A stretch of 64,000 nt of DNA from a virus. The translations under genes were made by a program, and so were the position numbers. Location: the IMG/VR virus record IMGVR_UViG_3300050821_002963, positions 1 to 64,000 of that record. One strand, given 5' to 3'. The first letter of the stretch is position 1, and each line of letters starts with the position of its first letter. This document shows positions 1-8,698 of this stretch, in pieces. Below the pieces are notes generated by a model. It worked only from the letters and a program-made list of their open reading frames with translations, searched no databases and had not been told where the DNA came from.

Positions 1-102
1 CCCCCTCGTATCCCTGCGCTAATTCTTCAAGCATTTCCCTAACGTCATCTTCGCTTCGGTAAGACGTGGCAGTTTCGTCGACTCGTCACCCATACTCGAG
101 TC

Positions 103-2145
103 GTGTTTGAAAAGCTCAAGATTCTGCACGCCAATCTGTACTCGAGAATAGTTCGGTTTCTCCGGGCGCGAGAAATAGTGAAGGTGATGAAGATTCAGCA
201 TGCAGCAGAGCTGAGTCAGATTCCCACGAATATGTGGGCGCAGCAGAAGCAACAGCATGCGCAGGAAATCGCGGCGGTAAAATCCGGACAGTTTCCCATC
301 GTAGACAGACGGTCCTGGCAGTATCCTTACATCCCAGAAGCTCTACACAGACTGAATCAGCCTATCCTCAAGAACACGCCTTACAATCTCCGTCGGTTTT
401 CGGAGACCCCAATCCCTCGTAGAGCTTTGAATCTGGTTAAGAATGCCATTCTGAGTTTGCACTGGCGGGTCACGATAGATGATGACTTCGATGACGACGA
501 CCCGGACCTCCTGAAGAAAGTAAAAATTGCGGAGGATTGTCTACAGCATCCAAACAATCAGGATTCCTACAGAACATTAATGGAAGCAGTGATTGAGGAT
601 TACCTGCTGGGTGGGTACGGCACGATGGAGCCTCAGATTACTCCGGACTACCGGAGGCCCATCAAGTTGTGGGCGGTGGATGGTTCCACGATTAGAATTT
701 ATGCAGACTGGTCTGAATCCACTTTGGACAGACCACATTACGCTCAGCTCACTGGATTAAAAGGTGAGCGCGGCATTGTTTCCTTCCTGGACGACGAGCT
801 TATCTATATCAGGGACAACGTCCGGTCCTCAACTCCATTTGGTTTGGGCAAGATGGAAGTTTGCTTCCTGACCATCAACGCTTTTCTTGGCGCACAAGAC
901 ATGTCCTCGCGCGCAGCCTCTGACCAGATTCACAAGACGTGGTTGTGGTGGACGACAAACCTACCGCCGGGGCAGTTCGAGACGGTACAGCGGCATATTA
1001 CCAATGAGGCGGAAGGCCAGGCAAAGATTTCCCTTTCCACGGGAATGCCAAAGCCAGAAGTAATTGAAGTGCAGGCGGTGACACCGGAAGACCTGCTATT
1101 GGATTGGCAGACATTCTGTATCAGGGTCATAGCAGCTGGGTTCGATCTGTCTCCAATGAGCTTGGGCCTGGAACGGGATGTGAATAGGTCCACGGCTGCG
1201 GTAATGTCGGAGCAAGATTTTAATTCGGCTATAGTCCCAGCTGCAAGGAAGTTTGAAGAAGCAATTACCAGATACATCCTGCATCGGGGTTTGAAGTGGA
1301 AAGAGTTGAAGTTTGAGTTCGTTGGGTTGGAAGACCCTGACGAGCTGATTCAGACTTCGATAATGAAACAGTTATATTCCATCGGCTCGATTACTCCGGA
1401 TGAGATTAGAGAACGGTTGCAAATCGGAGAAGCAATCCCAGGTGGGTGGGGACAATTAACTCAGCCCATGATGCAGTTGCTTACACAAGCAGCGGTTGGT
1501 AAAGGAGCCCCCGGTCAGGCCGGGCCTCCGGGTGGGGCATCTGGTGGTAGTGGTGGTATGGGAGGAATGGGTGGGGGCAGCGGCGGCTTCTCGATGGGCT
1601 CAATGGGTATGTCGGCGGACATGGACTACCTATTCGAGACGGGTAGGAAACGTCCGGCTCTCCCTGAACGTACGAAGAGGACACCACAGATTGTGGCATC
1701 GTTGGATGATTCCCCGTTCAAGGCAGAAGACCTAGCAAACATGGACCCGAATGAGCTGGAGCTCTATCGGCAAGCGGGCGTTATTCCTTATGACCCACAG
1801 GATCTGCAAGATCAGATGGAGCAACAGCAGCCTGGAATTATGCAGGTAATTTCCCAGGAATTGCTGGAGTACTTCGAGTGGCTGGAAGAACAGGAAGAAG
1901 ACGCGGAGCAGAAGCCGGCCAAGGTTACCAATAAGGATCAGAAGGAACAGCAGCAGATTTACAAACAGAAGCAGAAGCAGGTAAGCGACCAGGAAAAGGC
2001 GACACGGACTTCGGAGAAGTACCGGGTTGGATACGATACGAGGAACTATAGCAGTCCGAGACCAAAGAAAAATTCCCGGTTGCCGAAACCAAAGAAAGTT
2101 GGAAAGCAGCAGAGTGATTCCGAGTACAACGGTCGGTCACGATGA
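103..2145 (+). CDS. Phage portal protein
   Basis: Likely the dodecameric portal at the head vertex, through which DNA is packaged and the neck attaches. The 680-residue protein has a portal-like core over about residues 60-450, with a YIPEAL/LNQPI/RRALN region and a YLLGGYG stretch near residue 165. This is followed by a Gly/Met-rich linker near residues 465-505 and a charged, Gln-rich C-terminal tail. It overlaps the protease gene by 4 bases and precedes protease, scaffold and capsid, the normal head-gene order. The GTG start at 103 has only a weak ribosome site; ATG 187, just after AAGGTG, is an alternative. Family recognised from sequence pattern and context. Confidence 0.85.
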   Translation: MFEKLKILHANLYSRIVRFLRAREIVKVMKIQHAAELSQIPTNMWAQQKQQHAQEIAAVKSGQFPIVDRRSWQYPYIPEALHRLNQPILKNTPYNLRRFSETPIPRRALNLVKNAILSLHWRVTIDDDFDDDDPDLLKKVKIAEDCLQHPNNQDSYRTLMEAVIEDYLLGGYGTMEPQITPDYRRPIKLWAVDGSTIRIYADWSESTLDRPHYAQLTGLKGERGIVSFLDDELIYIRDNVRSSTPFGLGKMEVCFLTINAFLGAQDMSSRAASDQIHKTWLWWTTNLPPGQFETVQRHITNEAEGQAKISLSTGMPKPEVIEVQAVTPEDLLLDWQTFCIRVIAAGFDLSPMSLGLERDVNRSTAAVMSEQDFNSAIVPAARKFEEAITRYILHRGLKWKELKFEFVGLEDPDELIQTSIMKQLYSIGSITPDEIRERLQIGEAIPGGWGQLTQPMMQLLTQAAVGKGAPGQAGPPGGASGGSGGMGGMGGGSGGFSMGSMGMSADMDYLFETGRKRPALPERTKRTPQIVASLDDSPFKAEDLANMDPNELELYRQAGVIPYDPQDLQDQMEQQQPGIMQVISQELLEYFEWLEEQEEDAEQKPAKVTNKDQKEQQQIYKQKQKQVSDQEKATRTSEKYRVGYDTRNYSSPRPKKNSRLPKPKKVGKQQSDSEYNGRSR

Positions 2146-3662
2146 GCGAGACTTGTCAGACAGGCAATTGCAATGTAACGCCAGAGATTTGGGGCGGTCG
2201 TAAGGTAGACATAACGGACTTGGATGTAAAAGATGCATCGCACCCCAACGTCAGTCCTTTTACTGGTACATTGCTGCGGGTGGATGAGGCTTCGGACCAA
2301 GCGCCTCATGGTTCGGATGGTCACAGAATTTTTGTTTCGAAAGAAGCGGCTGAGAAACAGTTAGCAACTCTGCCGGGGATGGGCATTAATTATCAAAAGG
2401 ATTTGACTGGTCACAATCCAACGCAGAAGGTGGGAGTTATTACCAAAGCCTGGATTGATGGAGACAAGGTCAAAGTAGAAGGTAATATTTGGAAAAAGGA
2501 TTTTCCAGAGGCAGCCAGGACGTTCAAGGCAAATCGGGGGCGGCTGGGGATGTCTATGGAATTAGGTGATGTTTACGTAAGGGACAAGGATGAAGACGTG
2601 TGGCATCTGGAGGACTTTCGCTTTACCGGCGCGACGGTGCTCCTAAAAAACCATGCGGCATACGAGAGAACAGAACTGGCGGCTCAGAAGTATTTTGTCA
2701 ACGCTATGGCTGCAGCTAAGGCTGCGTCTGGCGTATTCAGTGAAAACGGAGGAACGATGGCCGAGAAGGATAAAAAAGAAAATGCTCAGAGCCAAGGCCA
2801 AGTTCTGGTTACCGCTATTTCTGCAGCTCTCGGAAGTGTCTTGAAGGATGCATTTGACAACTTTTCCAAGAAGCAGGATGAGGCGAATCAGATTACTGCC
2901 AAGGCCCTGAAGTCGGTTAGCGCGTCCCAAGAGGAGCTGGTAAAGGGATTGCACGAACTGGCACTTAACGGTGTGGATGCGTCCGCAGAAGTGGAAGATG
3001 TGGATGCTGAAGCCGAGGAAGTGGAAGAAGTGGAAGCCAATGCGGATGCGACTATGACCTCTGGAAAGAGCCATGACGCTACCGATGCCACGGACGCCAC
3101 GGATGTGGATGCGGAAGTGGACCCAACGTCCTATACGTCTGGTGAACAGGATGACACTGGTTCTGGTGCTACGCCAGGTGACCTGAATCCCAACACCGAC
3201 AGCAATTACAACGAGCAGTCGAAGGGCGCGGCTACTTCTAGATTGGCGCGGCCCGGTGGAAAAGAAATCAGCAGAGGTATTGCGGCAAGGAAAGGAACGG
3301 TGAGACAGTCCATGGCAGCGGCGAAGGCAATTCGGTCCCTCACAGCTCAGTTGCTGGCAGAACGGAAGGACAAGCAACAGCTGAAGAACCGGTTGGCTTC
3401 GGTGGAAGCTTCTCTTGAGCGGTACGTCGAGAGAGTGGAACGGAAGTCTATCTCGCCGGAAATTTCGGCTTTGCTGGAGAAGTCTGGTTACGATGTGAGA
3501 GAGATGTTGGGCTCTCGGCAGCGGTTGTCGGTTCACGAAGTGGATGAAATGCTGGCGAAGTCCGGGGTTACCTTGGACCCAGCCAACAGAATGGCCTTCA
3601 AGAACCAGTTGCTGCAGAACGGATTGATGGAGCAGGGCGAAGTAAAGCGTCTCACACACTAA
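2142..3662 (+). CDS. Capsid maturation protease fused to scaffold
   Basis: 506 residues in two parts. Residues 1-205 resemble a prohead protease/capsid-associated domain (a GHNPTQKVGVI segment, then GRLGMSMEL and a conserved GATVLLKNHAAYE end). Residues 206-506 are acidic and helical, with Glu/Asp/Ala-rich runs near 275-330 and a coiled-coil-like C-terminus near 390-440, as in scaffolding proteins. It lies between portal and major capsid protein and overlaps the portal stop (ATGA). Known families of this type cut scaffold and capsid during maturation. The catalytic residues cannot be assigned from sequence alone, so protease activity is inferred from position and general pattern. Confidence 0.7.
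   Translation: MSETCQTGNCNVTPEIWGGRKVDITDLDVKDASHPNVSPFTGTLLRVDEASDQAPHGSDGHRIFVSKEAAEKQLATLPGMGINYQKDLTGHNPTQKVGVITKAWIDGDKVKVEGNIWKKDFPEAARTFKANRGRLGMSMELGDVYVRDKDEDVWHLEDFRFTGATVLLKNHAAYERTELAAQKYFVNAMAAAKAASGVFSENGGTMAEKDKKENAQSQGQVLVTAISAALGSVLKDAFDNFSKKQDEANQITAKALKSVSASQEELVKGLHELALNGVDASAEVEDVDAEAEEVEEVEANADATMTSGKSHDATDATDATDVDAEVDPTSYTSGEQDDTGSGATPGDLNPNTDSNYNEQSKGAATSRLARPGGKEISRGIAARKGTVRQSMAAAKAIRSLTAQLLAERKDKQQLKNRLASVEASLERYVERVERKSISPEISALLEKSGYDVREMLGSRQRLSVHEVDEMLAKSGVTLDPANRMAFKNQLLQNGLMEQGEVKRLTH
2757..3662 (+). CDS. Possible nested in-frame scaffold protein
   Basis: Inside the protease-scaffold gene, an in-frame ATG at 2757 follows a strong Shine-Dalgarno sequence GGAGG at 2748-2752. 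Its product (MAEKDKKENAQ..., 301 residues) would be only the acidic, coiled-coil scaffold half. The same arrangement is known from lambda C/Nu3, where a scaffold is made separately from an internal start. The domain boundary falls at this codon, which supports the idea. The 4-base spacer is slightly short, and no experiment is available. Confidence 0.45.
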   Translation: MAEKDKKENAQSQGQVLVTAISAALGSVLKDAFDNFSKKQDEANQITAKALKSVSASQEELVKGLHELALNGVDASAEVEDVDAEAEEVEEVEANADATMTSGKSHDATDATDATDVDAEVDPTSYTSGEQDDTGSGATPGDLNPNTDSNYNEQSKGAATSRLARPGGKEISRGIAARKGTVRQSMAAAKAIRSLTAQLLAERKDKQQLKNRLASVEASLERYVERVERKSISPEISALLEKSGYDVREMLGSRQRLSVHEVDEMLAKSGVTLDPANRMAFKNQLLQNGLMEQGEVKRLTH

Positions 3663-3701
3663 AGAACGGTGTCAGAGTAACAAGACGATAAGGAGGAGAA
3701 G

Positions 3702-4688
3702 ATGGCAGGAAGTATCAAGCAGGCGCAATTCGTTGGGGACTTCTCAGCGGCTGCGGACTTTCTGGCACCGGGTGCGATTGAGATTAACAGATATCAAGCT
3801 GAAATCTTCGACCTGGTACGCAGACGGTTCGTGTTCGGACAGAGAATTTCCCAGGTACCAGCGACGGGGCAACCGTCCCGGTACTTTGAACAGCTGGCAA
3901 TTCCGACAGCGGCTTTCACTGATCCAAGAGTGATTTCGCCTTCGGCTACCCAGCCACAGAGAGTCGAGAGAGTGGTTACGCTGAAAGCCCTTGTGGCCCA
4001 GATTAACTACGGTATTTTCGACATCGAAGTGAACCAGCAGCAGGGACAGTTCGCGTATCTGGAAGCGAAGGACTTGACGGATACGGTGGACTCGGTATTG
4101 AAGTTGCATGATACCAATCTGTGGAATGGAAACGATTCGAGTCTTATCATTCCAGCTACGACACAGTATTTCGGTGTGTCTGGTCAGATTGTTTCTGCGG
4201 CGACGGTTGGTTCCTATGCACCAACGTTCCCAATCGGGAGCACAGCTTCACTGGTGGACGGGTACAAGACGGCAGTGGCCCAGATGGTTACCAGACAGGA
4301 CTACGAAGTTCGTCCTTCGGCTATCTATCTGAATCCTTTGCTGGCTGATATGTTTGACCAGGAAGCCAAGACGGTGCAGTTGTACTTTAACGAAGTGGAA
4401 GTTATTCCGGGTGTGACGGTGAAGGCTCTGCCAACACAAGCCGGGGTGCTGCCACTAATTCCAGACGCTGGTTTGGGTGTGGTAGCTTCCGGTGCGCAGA
4501 CCCAGTATGTTGGGTTCGCCATCATGGAAGAGTTCATTGAATACCACTGGCTCACGTCCCCAGTTCCACGCGTTTTCCAGCTTGGTCTGCTGGGGAACTT
4601 GGCAGGACAGTTCGTCGTGCTCAAGTTCGGTTCGGTGGTTGTGAAGGGCCCTGGTTATGCACATCGTGCGGTAATCACGGTAAGATAA
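3702..4688 (+). CDS. Major capsid protein
   Basis: 328 residues with the general organisation of a compact HK97-fold capsid protein: helical N-terminal part, long beta-rich centre, and a hydrophobic C-terminus (FVVLKFGSVVVKGP). It has its own strong ribosome site (AAGGAGGAG at 3690-3698), follows the scaffold gene and is followed by a stable hairpin, all typical for the most abundant virion protein. No separate decoration protein is obvious next to it. HK97-type assignment is inferred from position and fold-like pattern; no specific subfamily is recognised. Confidence 0.8.
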   Translation: MAGSIKQAQFVGDFSAAADFLAPGAIEINRYQAEIFDLVRRRFVFGQRISQVPATGQPSRYFEQLAIPTAAFTDPRVISPSATQPQRVERVVTLKALVAQINYGIFDIEVNQQQGQFAYLEAKDLTDTVDSVLKLHDTNLWNGNDSSLIIPATTQYFGVSGQIVSAATVGSYAPTFPIGSTASLVDGYKTAVAQMVTRQDYEVRPSAIYLNPLLADMFDQEAKTVQLYFNEVEVIPGVTVKALPTQAGVLPLIPDAGLGVVASGAQTQYVGFAIMEEFIEYHWLTSPVPRVFQLGLLGNLAGQFVVLKFGSVVVKGPGYAHRAVITVR

Positions 4689-4700
4689 GGAAAGGTGGAA

Positions 4701-4728
4701 TGGGGACTCTGGATATCGGGAGTCCCCA
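4701..4728 (+). terminator. Stem-loop after the capsid gene
   Basis: TGGGGACTC (4701-4709) is perfectly complementary to GAGTCCCCA (4720-4728), with a 10-base loop. It lies 13 bases after the capsid stop. There is no T-run after it, so it is more likely an attenuator or an mRNA 3'-end stabiliser than a full intrinsic terminator. A similar TGGGG...CCCCA hairpin follows the tail tube gene. Confidence 0.65.
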
Positions 4729-4737
4729 GCTCCGCGA

Positions 4738-5538
4738 ATGAATCCATATCAGCCACAGTTTATCGCGGAAGAAGACTTTATCAAGTTCGGGCTACCTGAC
4801 GTAACTCAGCAGCCGGACATCGTGACGGTTGTGCAGAGAGCTTCTACTTTCATAGATGAGTTCTGTGCAAGGGCGGATGTGGATGGACAAGGTTCACTGG
4901 CTTACACGACTTACACGGAAAGGTTACAGCCTCCGGTTGGAAGGAACATAGCTAGGGTTTCTTTCAGACCAATGGTGGCGGTGGATGCGAATACGGTCAA
5001 TCAGCTGATTGCATCGGGTTCGGTGGATGGGGAAACGAACTATTTCTATACGGGAGTTCAGGCGTCAACGTTTATCAGAGTGGGAGCAAATGTATTGTCT
5101 CCCATTATTTCTTGTTCGGGCCGGTATGGATACGCCAGACGAGGGCAGACGCAGGTGTATCCGGATTTGAATTACGCTGCGAACGTTTTACAGATTGCGA
5201 GTTTCTTCGGTGGGCCGCCACAGTTTACCCCGATTGACGTGACGTCCATTGACTTCGACCCGAGAACGGGTGAGTGCTGGTTTCCGGCTGGATTGTACTT
5301 GAGTCAGTATACGGAGATTGCGATGACGTATACATCGGGCTTCAATCCTTTGGCAATGCCACCGGCTATCAAACACGCAACTGCATCTCTGGTAAGAAAT
5401 CTTTTGAGTCGGGGTGGGGGCGCGACGGGCCTGAAGGGTTTCAGTGCGGGTAGAATCCGGGCAGAGTTTACGGATGACCTGATTGACGTGAATATTCAGA
5501 ACATGCTCCAGGCGTACAGGACAGCGAGGGCATCGTGA
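4738..5538 (+). CDS. Head-tail connector (adaptor) protein
   Basis: 266 residues. The first 60 residues (EEDFIKFGLPDVTQQPDIV... ASTFIDEFC) look like the helical start of gp6/gp15-type connector proteins that bind beneath the portal. The rest is beta-rich, followed by a C-terminal helical part (AIKHATASLVRNLL). It is the first gene after the major capsid protein, the usual position for the adaptor ring. Starts at ATG 4738 soon after the post-capsid hairpin and ends by a GTGA overlap with the next gene. Confidence 0.65.
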   Translation: MNPYQPQFIAEEDFIKFGLPDVTQQPDIVTVVQRASTFIDEFCARADVDGQGSLAYTTYTERLQPPVGRNIARVSFRPMVAVDANTVNQLIASGSVDGETNYFYTGVQASTFIRVGANVLSPIISCSGRYGYARRGQTQVYPDLNYAANVLQIASFFGGPPQFTPIDVTSIDFDPRTGECWFPAGLYLSQYTEIAMTYTSGFNPLAMPPAIKHATASLVRNLLSRGGGATGLKGFSAGRIRAEFTDDLIDVNIQNMLQAYRTARAS

Positions 5539-6068
5539 GATTGGATGGAGCAATCAATCTGTATGCGGAAGGCATGGGTTTCAAGAAACCAAGCTTTGGC
5601 CATCATAGCGGTGGCGGGCATCACGGTCATGGGCTGAAGAAGGGTGGGAAGTGGTCTCACGTTAAGAATCATGCGTTGCGGTCTCCAACACAGGCGGCTT
5701 GGTCCACGGATGCAGAACAGGCTTTACGGGTTCCTACTCAAGCATCTGGTACAAGTGAAGGCGCCACAAAGGGTTGGGATGCAAGAGGTAGAGGCAGAGC
5801 AAATGGAAAAACATTTTTACACAAAGGTTTTCATGAAACATTGACTAAGCTCGGGTACGAGCATCAGCACACAGATTTCGCAACAGGAAAAGGGGCATTA
5901 GCTAATGTTCCAAATTCTCAGTACTACAATCCTAAAAGTGGCAGAGCGGTAAATGTAACAGAGGATGGTACGTGGGATTCACACAGAATGGATAACATTT
6001 GGAAGAAAGAGAGAGGAAGTAATCCAGGAGAGTTCTTTCAGAAGTATCATATGAAGAAGAAGGAGTAG
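5535..6068 (+). CDS. Unknown protein in the neck gene cluster
   Basis: 177 residues from a GTG that overlaps the connector stop. The first 50 residues are rich in His, Gly and Lys (GHHSGGGHHGHGLKKGG). The C-terminal half (about 95-170) has an F-x3-L-x2-LGYEH...YYNPKSGRAVNV...GTWDSH pattern, vaguely like small double-stranded-RNA-binding-type folds as in HicA. Bases 5740-6068 are richer in A/T than the neighbours. Not a recognised virion protein; it may be an inserted gene carried inside the structural operon. Function unknown. Confidence 0.55.
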   Translation: MRLDGAINLYAEGMGFKKPSFGHHSGGGHHGHGLKKGGKWSHVKNHALRSPTQAAWSTDAEQALRVPTQASGTSEGATKGWDARGRGRANGKTFLHKGFHETLTKLGYEHQHTDFATGKGALANVPNSQYYNPKSGRAVNVTEDGTWDSHRMDNIWKKERGSNPGEFFQKYHMKKKE

Positions 6069-6073
6069 TAGGA

Positions 6074-6550
6074 GTGGGCGGAGCTTCAGCATGGGGGATA
6101 AGAAGTCTAGCGGATACATTCCTGCGCTACTGGCAGCCTGGTCTCCCTTGCTACCTGAGGAGACAGAATGTACTGGTAGCGGATGCGGACTATGCGAAGT
6201 TGGGTTTCATGCCATCGGTTACGGGTGGAGACAGTGGAATCAATGATACGTTGATAGCTCCGCCACCGGATGTGTCAGAGATTTCGTTACACAACATTGG
6301 TATCATGGGCGGCAAGCTGGAGTTTGGAGCAAATCAGTTTTTGATTTCTCATTCTTTCGTACAGGACCAGATGAAGGCGTACAAGTTGCAGGACCCGTAC
6401 AAGGTGTGGAGAGACGATTCGGTAATGGGGTTGTTTTATAATCACCGGCTTTTCTCGATAGAGTCGGTTACTCATGAAGAAGTAGGTAGCGGGACGACAT
6501 TGTGGCGGCTTCTGTGTAACAAGCATGAGCCTAGTTCACCGGGAGAGTAA
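6074..6550 (+). CDS. Possible head closure (stopper) protein
   Basis: 158 residues starting at GTG 6074 after AGGAG. Contains Trp- and Tyr-rich N-terminal segments (TFLRYWQPGLPCYL) and a beta-rich remainder ending in LFSIESVTHEEVGSGTTLWRLL, a pattern of small beta-barrel neck proteins. Position between the connector and the tail genes suggests the stopper or an adjacent neck component. The assignment rests mostly on gene order. Confidence 0.45.
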   Translation: MGGASAWGIRSLADTFLRYWQPGLPCYLRRQNVLVADADYAKLGFMPSVTGGDSGINDTLIAPPPDVSEISLHNIGIMGGKLEFGANQFLISHSFVQDQMKAYKLQDPYKVWRDDSVMGLFYNHRLFSIESVTHEEVGSGTTLWRLLCNKHEPSSPGE

Positions 6551-6551
6551 T

Positions 6552-6809
6552 ATGGCGGAAGACATAAAAGTAAATGACCAGGTCATCGTCAGGCAGAAGT
6601 TGCGGAATGGTAACTTGGTAAAAATGGGTTCTGTGGTTAGGTTGGATGGAGACAAAGCTTTGGTTTCCTTTCCGACTCTTTATACACAGTCGGTTGTACC
6701 AGTGTCACAGTTGGAAAAGACCAGTACGTCGTTCAGCGGTTACAGTCGAGTTCAGCCAAGCGCGGTTCGGAGAGGGCTTACTACTCTTCGTTATTGGCTG
6801 GGACGATAA
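6552..6809 (+). CDS. Small SH3/KOW-like structural-cluster protein
   Basis: 85 residues. The first 60 residues (VNDQVIVRQKLRNGNLVKMGSV... ALVSF... QSVVPVSQLE) follow the alternating hydrophobic pattern of a small SH3/KOW-type beta barrel. The C-terminus is basic. ATG 6552 is preferred over an upstream ATG because GGGAGAG lies directly before it. Function unknown; probably a minor neck or tail part. Confidence 0.45.
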   Translation: MAEDIKVNDQVIVRQKLRNGNLVKMGSVVRLDGDKALVSFPTLYTQSVVPVSQLEKTSTSFSGYSRVQPSAVRRGLTTLRYWLGR

Positions 6810-6828
6810 ATAGAAAAGGAGAACAGCA

Positions 6829-7077
6829 GTGTCGAACAGCACAAATATCATTGGAGACCTGAAGACGGTTGCGGCTGCGGCCCCAACGTCCCAGTCTTTG
6901 GCGGATTCGATTGCGGCAGCTGGTCCTATCACTGACTTGATTGGCATGATTAACACGTGCTTGGTCAAGGCTCAGGAGTTGAAGAACCAGTTGACGGCTA
7001 TCAAGGCGGCTTCGGATTCAGGTGACTCGAACTACTTTACGACAGTGAACAACATCATCGGAACTCTAGGGTCCTAA
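6829..7077 (+). CDS. Small helical protein of the neck/tail cluster
   Basis: 82 residues, GTG start after AAAAGGAG. The Ala/Thr-rich sequence has two likely helices (LADSIAAAGPITDLIGMINTC and KAQELKNQLTAIKAASD). It ends one base before the next gene. No recognised family; the length and helical nature would suit a minor virion component. Confidence 0.5.
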   Translation: MSNSTNIIGDLKTVAAAAPTSQSLADSIAAAGPITDLIGMINTCLVKAQELKNQLTAIKAASDSGDSNYFTTVNNIIGTLGS

Positions 7078-7078
7078 G

Positions 7079-7642
7079 ATGTTTTTTCTGGATGTTCCTT
7101 TGCCGGTCATGAATAACGCGGCGGTAAAGGAAATTAAGAAAGTCCTGAAGAGTTACCAAGATGCTGCGTTGGATGGACCGGTAAGGGGCGGTGTCGTTTC
7201 CACGGGAGATGCCGCCTCATACGCTTTAGTCTGGGAGTGGGGAAATGCTAGACAGACCAAGCAAGGTCCAAAGACGGTGAAGGGAATGAATCCGGACGGG
7301 TCCTCGGTCTGGCTTTCTATTCAGGCTCCTTTTGGCTACATCAGAATTCATGAAGCGGAGTACATCAGAATTCTGGAGCAACAGATTTCGGATGCTGACT
7401 TTAAGCAGGTCGAATCTGGCAAAGACATTAGGAAGGTGCTGAAGCAGGTGGCAGCTACGGCTGGAGCAAAGATAGCAGATGTAATCCGGTCGGTAGCTCC
7501 AATAGATTCTGGTGACTTAAGAGAGTCTATCAAAGCAGCTACTCCGGACGACCCGGATTTGGATATCACGGACGACGAGATAGAACTTGGCAGGACAGAA
7601 TTCACGCACGCGATAAATAGAAACTTGAAAAGGCTAAAGTGA
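7079..7642 (+). CDS. HK97 gp10-like neck/tail completion protein
   Basis: 187 residues. Contains the motif APIDSGDLRESI (about residues 140-151), which is characteristic of the HK97 gp10 family of neck/tail completion proteins, with a helical stretch before it (KVLKQVAATAGAKIADVIRS). Position between connector genes and the tail terminator matches that family. Starts at ATG 7079, two bases after the previous stop, so it is probably translated by coupling. Confidence 0.65.
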   Translation: MFFLDVPLPVMNNAAVKEIKKVLKSYQDAALDGPVRGGVVSTGDAASYALVWEWGNARQTKQGPKTVKGMNPDGSSVWLSIQAPFGYIRIHEAEYIRILEQQISDADFKQVESGKDIRKVLKQVAATAGAKIADVIRSVAPIDSGDLRESIKAATPDDPDLDITDDEIELGRTEFTHAINRNLKRLK

Positions 7643-7645
7643 GGA

Positions 7646-8152
7646 ATGATGGGACAGGCTCCAGTACCAATGACGAATCCAATAAGAGGACAGAACAGAG
7701 GTAGAATAGAAGGAAAAGTTTACATGAATCGGAAGTTTTACGATCATGACTTTTCCGGTATGGATCTAACACATGCGGACTTTCGGGGAGCGACTTGCGT
7801 CAACTGCAATTTCGATAACTCGGATTTGAGTTATGCAACCTTCGAAGGGGCGAACTGCTATCGGTCCAGCTTCAGACAATCCAAGTTGTATCATGTGAAC
7901 TTTAAGGATACGGTTTTGGCTGAGGCGGAAGTAGATCCAAGAGATTTTTTCGCGGCGACGATTACGTTGAGCTGCGATACCTTTGATAGAACAAAGTTGG
8001 GGAAGATGTACTCAGTGTACTGGTTATTCCTTTTGACTCTGGCCGACATAGACCCGACCTTGAAACAAAAGGTACTGGGAGTTTTGGGAGAAACGATTGG
8101 AGAGGAACGTGTCAAGCAGTTGGAGAGAAGTTTTGCGGATAGAACGCTGTAA
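7646..8152 (+). CDS. Pentapeptide repeat protein
   Basis: 168 residues. Residues about 33-92 form consecutive A(D/N)LXX-type pentapeptide repeats (MDLTHADFRGATCVNCNF, then NSDLSYATFEGANC and similar), which fold into a right-handed quadrilateral beta helix. The C-terminal 70 residues are helical and not part of the repeat. Pentapeptide proteins are known as DNA mimics that shield gyrase, but also as structural spacers. Its place between two virion genes favours a structural or chaperone role. Function not established. Confidence 0.6.
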   Translation: MMGQAPVPMTNPIRGQNRGRIEGKVYMNRKFYDHDFSGMDLTHADFRGATCVNCNFDNSDLSYATFEGANCYRSSFRQSKLYHVNFKDTVLAEAEVDPRDFFAATITLSCDTFDRTKLGKMYSVYWLFLLTLADIDPTLKQKVLGVLGETIGEERVKQLERSFADRTL

Positions 8153-8164
8153 GGGAGAACGACA

Positions 8165-8698
8165 ATTATTGACGCGGTCGATTCCTATTTCCAGTACGTC
8201 TCCGGTCGGATGGCAGCAGTAAATCCAGACCGGCAGGTGGTTGGAATTTCGGACGCAATGGACTGGCCACAGAAGGGTGTGGTCATGAATGCTTTTTATC
8301 TACTGGTGTTGGGTCAGCGTCCAATTACCGGAAAGAGTTTTTGGTCGGCGGCTATTCCGGTCATAGTACACGAGTTGCAGTGGGTGTGGTTAATTGCCGG
8401 GTCAGACTTGACTCAGGGAAAAGTAGGACGAAGCCGGGGCGACCGGTACCGCACAAACATGACAATGAGGTCAGAGTTGTTGCAAGCCAGCTACGCTTGG
8501 TTTTGCCAGAAACAAGAATGGACAGTGACTGGCAGTACGCCATCGGGCTTGGCTTTGGAACCTACTCCAGTAGACCCAGTTGAATATGTTTGGTGGACAC
8601 CGCTAACGTTTCTGAACAGATTGGATAAAGACTCCGGTGTAGCTTACGGAGCAGCGTCGGTTCAGTTAACGGATATGACAGCGGAGATTACAGTTTGA
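8165..8698 (+). CDS. Tail terminator candidate with apparent ATT start codon
   Basis: The reading frame is open from the TAA at 8150-8152. The strong ribosome site GGGAG (8153-8157) sits 7 bases before ATT 8165, and the segment between ATT and the first ATG (8210) reads as a natural N-terminus (IDAVDSYFQYVSGRMAAVNP). No ATG, GTG or TTG occurs between 8153 and 8210. ATG 8210 has no good ribosome site. From ATT the protein has 177 residues. It precedes the tail tube gene, the usual place of the tail terminator/completion protein. If ATT is not used, the gene starts at 8210 with 162 residues. Confidence 0.6.
   Translation: MIDAVDSYFQYVSGRMAAVNPDRQVVGISDAMDWPQKGVVMNAFYLLVLGQRPITGKSFWSAAIPVIVHELQWVWLIAGSDLTQGKVGRSRGDRYRTNMTMRSELLQASYAWFCQKQEWTVTGSTPSGLALEPTPVDPVEYVWWTPLTFLNRLDKDSGVAYGAASVQLTDMTAEITV

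Noticed and set aside
1-42. End of a gene before the portal
   Set aside because: Frame 1 ends at TAA 40-42 and frame 3 at 60-62, but neither piece is long enough to recognise or to choose between.
2643-3659. Long minus-strand frame opposite the scaffold region
   Set aside because: Low-complexity complement of the acidic scaffold coding sequence; no ribosome site and no minus-strand gene elsewhere.
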